From JBNJDW01 sp051745265 (GTDB lineage: Bacteria > Pseudomonadota > Alphaproteobacteria > Micavibrionales > CSBR16-224), in NCBI GenBank assembly GCA_051745265.1, contig JBNJDW010000072.1, forward strand, positions 1 to 8,422: DNA of 8,422 nucleotides, written 5' to 3'. A program made the position numbers and the translations under genes. The notes beneath the pieces are model-generated. The model saw only the letters and a list, made by a program, of their open reading frames with translations, did no database searches and had not been told where the DNA came from. This document shows positions 5,966-8,422 of this stretch, in pieces (positions within the stretch are counted from its first letter, which is position 1; each line of letters begins with the position of its first letter).

Positions 5966-6403
5966 TTACATCGGGCGTAAGCTTGGCTTGTTTTTATAAT
6001 CCTGGCAGTTTTCAAAAGCCTGATTGGCAATAGCGAGAGATTTTTTGGTATAATTATCTGCGCTTTCAGTGTTATAAAGGCTTTTCAAGCACACATTTAA
6101 ATACGCACCGTTCATATAGATTTTTTTCTGATCATCCAAATACATCCCCTGACTTCCGTCCGGGCTTTGGGCTGACAGTTGCTGTTTTACTGATGGATCT
6201 GTCATTACTTTAAGGGCCATTTTAATCCCGCGAGCAATTTTCAGAGGTTTACTGACGATCAGCCTCACCTTCTCCGTAAATGTAAAGTCGGTTTTGACAA
6301 GCTTTTTATACTGTTGCTTAAATTCTGCGCGTTTAACAATTTTGGCATTAAACTCATCTTTTGCGGAAACGGACTGGTCTGTATTGCTGGCGTCTAGGGG
6401 CAT
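5966..6403 (-). CDS. Hypothetical protein, 145 aa
   Basis: I do not recognise this family. The protein is soluble-looking, Lys-rich in its N-terminal half (residues about 15-67, KAEF/KQQYKK/KLVK-like helices) with no signal peptide or membrane segment. The C-terminal half has two cysteines in helical context, VCLKSLYN and ENCQDYKN, about 29 residues apart, which could form a disulfide or a helical hairpin pair. It is a real gene by its signals: AGGAG 6-7 nt before the ATG, a near-consensus promoter 36-64 bp upstream and a perfect terminator just after the stop. Base use looks more AT-rich than the housekeeping genes around it, which hints at a lineage-specific or acquired gene. Confidence 0.75.
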   Translation of the reverse strand: MPLDASNTDQSVSAKDEFNAKIVKRAEFKQQYKKLVKTDFTFTEKVRLIVSKPLKIARGIKMALKVMTDPSVKQQLSAQSPDGSQGMYLDDQKKIYMNGAYLNVCLKSLYNTESADNYTKKSLAIANQAFENCQDYKNKPSLRPM

Positions 6404-6438
6404 GGTTTTCTCCTGTTTATGAATTATGTAATATGCGC

Positions 6439-6467
6439 ACTATAGTCAGGGTAACGCATTATGTCAA
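6439..6467 (-). promoter_or_regulatory. Strong sigma-70 promoter for the 145-aa gene
   Basis: On the minus strand, perfect TTGACA (6467-6462), an exact 17-bp spacer and TATAGT (6444-6439, five of six). The start is expected near 6432, giving a leader of about 29 nt containing AGGAG. This is the best promoter in the window. A CTGTTT-TT-AAACAG palindrome (6488-6501) lies 21 bp upstream of the -35. Confidence 0.8.
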
Positions 6468-6530
6468 GCATAAAAGCGCGGGATTGCCTGTTTTTAAACA
6501 GTTCCGATGATCTCTTTATAAGGCATAAGA

Positions 6531-6559
6531 AAAACCCCGCACCTGGGGTACGGGGTTTT
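6531..6559 (-). terminator. Strong intrinsic terminator after 51-aa gene
   Basis: AAAACCCCG (6531-6539) pairs with CGGGGTTTT (6551-6559) over an 11-nt loop, 9 bp perfect. Read on the minus strand the stem ends in five T then CTT. It lies 30 bp after the stop of the 51-aa gene and upstream of the next promoter, isolating the two units. Confidence 0.9.
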
Positions 6560-6588
6560 CTACATTTATCAATGGATGAAAAAAGCGT

Positions 6589-6744
6589 TTATACGGCTTT
6601 TTTCTCCAATTTTGGCGCTTGCACTGCTGCGCCCCATTCTTTTGGCGTGTCAGCTTTTGCAGCGGCAGGGGCTTTATTTTCTGTAAATGTGGCGGCAAGA
6701 TCCTGCTGCGCCCAGTTTTTTGTCTGTGTTTGCTCTTTGCTCAT
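6589..6744 (-). CDS. Small hypothetical protein, 51 aa
   Basis: The ATG at 6744 opens a frame of 51 codons ending TAA at 6589-6591. The product begins MSKEQTQTKNWAQQDLAAT and is rich in Ala, Lys and Gln, with no membrane segment and no cysteine. Two short look-alike motifs, KNWAQQ (residues 9-14) and KEWGAA (35-40), suggest a degenerate internal repeat of a helical unit. Support for reality: an amino acid composition unlike random frames, and a perfect terminator 30 bp downstream on the same strand that serves no other gene. The ribosome site is weak (AAGAAGA, 7 nt upstream) and no convincing promoter is seen, so it may be read through from ptsN. Function unknown. Confidence 0.6.
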   Translation of the reverse strand: MSKEQTQTKNWAQQDLAATFTENKAPAAAKADTPKEWGAAVQAPKLEKKAV

Positions 6745-6811
6745 AAAAAAATCTTCTTTTAAGAAAACTATAATGTATTTAACAGAACCAACATATCTTA
6801 TATGCAGGTCG

Positions 6812-6826
6812 ATGACAAATCGTCAT
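6812..6826. repeat. Inverted repeat ATGAC-N5-GTCAT downstream of ptsN
   Basis: Two 5-bp arms in the 91-bp gap between ptsN and the 51-aa gene. There is no T tract, so it is at best a weak hairpin or an operator for the small gene. Nothing else is seen in this gap. Confidence 0.3.
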
Positions 6827-6835
6827 AAAAATCAA

Positions 6836-7297
6836 TCAGGCCGCCTGAGCCATTTCATCGTTGCGGGAATGAATCAGGCCGTGGACGTCCTCGGTATCGC
6901 GCAGCATATCGCAGAAATTTTCATTGCGGAAGAAATTGGAAATCCGCGCCAGCTGCATCAGGGATGCGGTGCGGCTGTTCGGTGTCGCCGGGGCGAGCAA
7001 GAGATAAATCAAATCGACCGGTTCGCCGTCAAAAGCATCAAAAGCCACCGGTCTTGGCAGGCGGATAAAGGTGCTAAAGCAGCTGTCCAGACAAGACAGG
7101 CGGATATGCGGAATCGCAACGCCGCCACCGATGGCGGTGCTGCCGATTTTCTCGCGCTCGAGCAGCGCATCAAGCAGATCATCACAGCTGCAGGCGCCGT
7201 CAAGATATCTTGAGATCTCTTTGGCAACCGCTTCGAGTACGTGTTTTTTGCTGTTTGCGCGTATATCGCACAAAACGAAATCCGGCTCGAGAATCAT
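6836..7297 (-). CDS. ptsN: Nitrogen-PTS EIIA component (EIIA-Ntr)
   Basis: A 153-aa EIIA domain of the fructose/mannitol superfamily, the output protein of the PTS-Ntr phosphorelay (PtsP-PtsO-PtsN) that links nitrogen and carbon status to potassium transport and metabolism. The phosphorylated His is H64 within GSTAIGGGVAIPHIRL, preceded by the usual EREKIGST. Length is normal. A GTG three bases upstream (7300) is an alternative start; AAGGG lies 8 nt before the ATG and 5 nt before the GTG. In many alphaproteobacteria ptsN lies near rpoN and hpf, whereas here it follows infC after a 190-bp gap and so probably has its own transcript. Confidence 0.92.
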   Translation of the reverse strand: MILEPDFVLCDIRANSKKHVLEAVAKEISRYLDGACSCDDLLDALLEREKIGSTAIGGGVAIPHIRLSCLDSCFSTFIRLPRPVAFDAFDGEPVDLIYLLLAPATPNSRTASLMQLARISNFFRNENFCDMLRDTEDVHGLIHSRNDEMAQAA

Positions 7298-7319
7298 CAC
7301 TTCAACCCTTTTTATTAAT

Positions 7320-7342
7320 CCCCGGGTTATTGCCCCCGGGTT
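7320..7342. repeat. Repeated CCCCGGGTT upstream of ptsN
   Basis: Two direct copies of CCCCGGGTT (7320-7328 and 7334-7342). Because CCCGGG is self-complementary, they can also fold as a 6-bp GC hairpin with an 8-nt loop in the ptsN leader, about 24 nt before the start. No T tract follows. It could be an operator pair or leader structure. Confidence 0.4.
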
Positions 7343-7400
7343 TACAGTTATCCATTCCTATAGCCTGTCACACATAGCTAGGCATTCCCAGCTAAAAATC

Positions 7401-7435
7401 AACATAAATTTCGATGATGAACAGAAATCGATGTT
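7401..7435 (-). terminator. Weak hairpin, possible infC terminator
   Basis: On the minus strand AACAT-CG-ATTTC pairs with GAAAT-TT-ATGTT (two 5-bp helices around a 2x2 internal loop) and is followed by GATTTTTAG. It is AT-rich and imperfect, so termination may be partial. Apart from this and the repeat at 7320, I see nothing in the 190-bp gap. Confidence 0.35.
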
Positions 7436-7490
7436 AATAGATTCGCCGGGCTATGGAAAGTTTTTTATAGGGTTTTATCTCTGTTTATGA

Positions 7491-8042
7491 TTATTCCGTA
7501 TCCGGAGCCAAAATCATCGTCATTTGACGGCCTTCCATCTTGGGCCGCAATTCGACTTTGGTTTTCTCGGCCAGGTCTTCGCGCACGCGGTTCAGAACCT
7601 GCATGCCCAATTCCTGATGGGCCATTTCGCGGCCACGATACCGCATGGTAAATTTCACTTTGTCCCCGTTATCAAGGAATTTATTGGCCGCGCGCATTTT
7701 GACATCATAGTCATGCGTATCAATCATCGGCCGCATTTTGATTTCCTTAAGCTCGATAACCTTTTGCTTTTTCCGGGCGGCATTGGCTTTTTTCTGCTGC
7801 TCGTAACGGAATTTGCCGTAATCGATAATTTTACAAACGGGCGGATCGGCATTCGGGGAAACTTCGACAAGGTCGAGCCCCGATTCTTCGGCAAGATTTA
7901 TGGCTTCCTGCAACGCGACAACGCCGCGCATTTCTCCATCCGCATCAACCAGCCGCACTTTCGGGGCGCTGATGTCTCCATTTAAACGCGGGCCGGTGTC
8001 TTTTTTCGGGCCGCGATTTCTATCGTAAGGTGGGCGTGCTAT
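7491..8042 (-). CDS. infC: Translation initiation factor IF-3
   Basis: IF-3 binds the 30S subunit, keeps it apart from 50S and proofreads start codons. The IF3-N domain begins near GPRLNGDI and ends with the family signature KIIDYGKFRYEQQK. A lysine-rich linker helix (ANAARKKQK) leads to the C-domain, which ends RPKMEGRQMTMILAP. I place the start at an AUA codon (8042-8040), giving 183 aa beginning MARPPYDRN. GGAGG sits exactly 5 nt before it, as before the AUU start of E. coli infC. The ATG at 8054 in the same frame would overlap this Shine-Dalgarno and has none of its own. A rare start codon allows IF-3 to repress its own translation. The gene lies about 75 bp after thrS, the classical order. 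Gene identity is certain; the AUA start is inference. Confidence 0.95.
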   Translation of the reverse strand: MARPPYDRNRGPKKDTGPRLNGDISAPKVRLVDADGEMRGVVALQEAINLAEESGLDLVEVSPNADPPVCKIIDYGKFRYEQQKKANAARKKQKVIELKEIKMRPMIDTHDYDVKMRAANKFLDNGDKVKFTMRYRGREMAHQELGMQVLNRVREDLAEKTKVELRPKMEGRQMTMILAPDTE

Positions 8043-8076
8043 GGGGTCCTCCATTTCTGTTATCCAAAGCGTGAAG

Positions 8077-8091
8077 ACGCATTTTCTGCGT
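8077..8091 (-). promoter_or_regulatory. Stem-loop in thrS-infC spacer
   Basis: On the minus strand ACGCA-GAAAA-TGCGT: a 5-bp stem with a 5-nt loop, about 24 nt upstream of the infC Shine-Dalgarno. It is not a terminator (no T run). It could influence infC translation or be a processing site. Confidence 0.35.
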
Positions 8092-8119
8092 ATTCGAGTC
8101 TACAGTATTTCTAACCGGG

Positions 8120-8422
8120 CTATTTGTCCAGAGGGGATGCGCATTCAGCGGTGATTTTCGCGATTGCCTCATCCAGTTTCAGGATTTCCTGATCCTTGCC
8201 GCCCAAACGCCGCAGGGCTACGGTTTGTTCCGCAGCTTCCCGGCCGCCGACAACCAGAATCAGCTGGCTTTTCCGCAGGCTGTGTTCGCGGATCTTGTAA
8301 TTGATTTTCTCATTGCGCAGATCAATTTCAACCCGAAGGCCTTTGGCTTTCAGTTTTTGGACAACCTCACGGGCATAGTCATCGGCATCACTGGTAATCG
8401 TCGTGACCACAGTTTGCACCGG
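8120..8422 (-). CDS. thrS: Threonyl-tRNA synthetase, C-terminal 100 residues
   Basis: Only the 3' end is in the window; the frame is open to the right edge and the stop is TAG at 8122-8120. The visible part is the anticodon-binding domain of the class II ThrRS, which charges tRNA-Thr. The first residues, PVQTVVTTITSDADDYA, match the start of this domain. DLRNEKINYKIREHSL and LILVVGGREAAE are its standard blocks, followed by the C-terminal helix LDEAIAKITAEC. The catalytic core, zinc site and editing domain lie outside the window, so only family identity can be judged. infC follows in the same direction. Confidence 0.95.
   Translation of the reverse strand, partial: PVQTVVTTITSDADDYAREVVQKLKAKGLRVEIDLRNEKINYKIREHSLRKSQLILVVGGREAAEQTVALRRLGGKDQEILKLDEAIAKITAECASPLDK

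Noticed and set aside
6516..6698. Minus-strand frame of 60 codons overlapping the 51-aa gene
   Set aside because: It reads straight through the terminator stem at 6531-6559 and has no ribosome site. The other frame ends properly before the terminator.
6461..7213. Long open frame on the plus strand (250 codons)
   Set aside because: It runs antisense to ptsN and the 51-aa gene, crosses a strong terminator and starts inside the promoter of the 145-aa gene. There is no Shine-Dalgarno and its composition is that of a shadow frame.
7320..7342. CCCGGG hairpin as an intrinsic terminator for infC
   Set aside because: No T tract follows on the minus strand (GATTAATAAAAA), so it is kept only as a repeat or leader structure.

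Overview
This window looks like core chromosome of an alphaproteobacterium of moderate GC content. The evidence is the family-specific form of several proteins: an Hsp20/DUF1150 pair, an NDUFS6-like CHCC zinc-finger protein, an IscU-like scaffold of the two-cysteine type, and a dihydroorotase carrying Gln in place of the first metal-ligand His. The genus cannot be told from this stretch alone. I see no tRNA, rRNA, CRISPR array, insertion sequence or phage gene.

Layout. Positions 1-1281 (minus) hold the N-terminal 427 codons of a membrane-anchored GGDEF protein that continues past the left edge. The 219-bp gap before it (1282-1500) is rich in palindromes. Positions 1501-2835 (minus) encode a dihydroorotase, divergent from cysS (2906-4312, plus). 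cysS begins a compact plus-strand run: cysS, a 60-aa CHCC zinc-finger protein, then an IscU/NifU-like scaffold (to 5003). A good promoter overlaps the end of that gene and leads into a short structured leader that looks like a ROSE-type RNA thermometer. The leader is followed by hsp20 (5069-5575) and a DUF1150 gene (5636-5875), and the unit closes on a bidirectional terminator.

From 5966 to the right edge everything is on the minus strand. In the direction of transcription this is the 3' end of thrS, infC, ptsN, a 51-aa small gene closed by a strong terminator, and a 145-aa protein of unknown function with its own near-consensus promoter. The last two genes look AT-richer than their surroundings and are probably lineage-specific.

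How the parts relate. thrS-infC is the classical translation pair, and infC very probably starts at a non-canonical AUA codon placed just after a GGAGG Shine-Dalgarno, as expected for IF-3 autoregulation. The cysS/zinc-finger/IscU-like run joins cysteine charging with zinc and Fe-S protein biogenesis. The hsp20/DUF1150 unit is probably controlled twice: by a heat-shock-like promoter and by an RNA hairpin that buries the Shine-Dalgarno.

The observations most worth checking are the hsp20 leader, the AUA start of infC, the degenerate SADEF motif and palindrome-rich control region of the GGDEF gene, and the unlabelled 51-aa gene.
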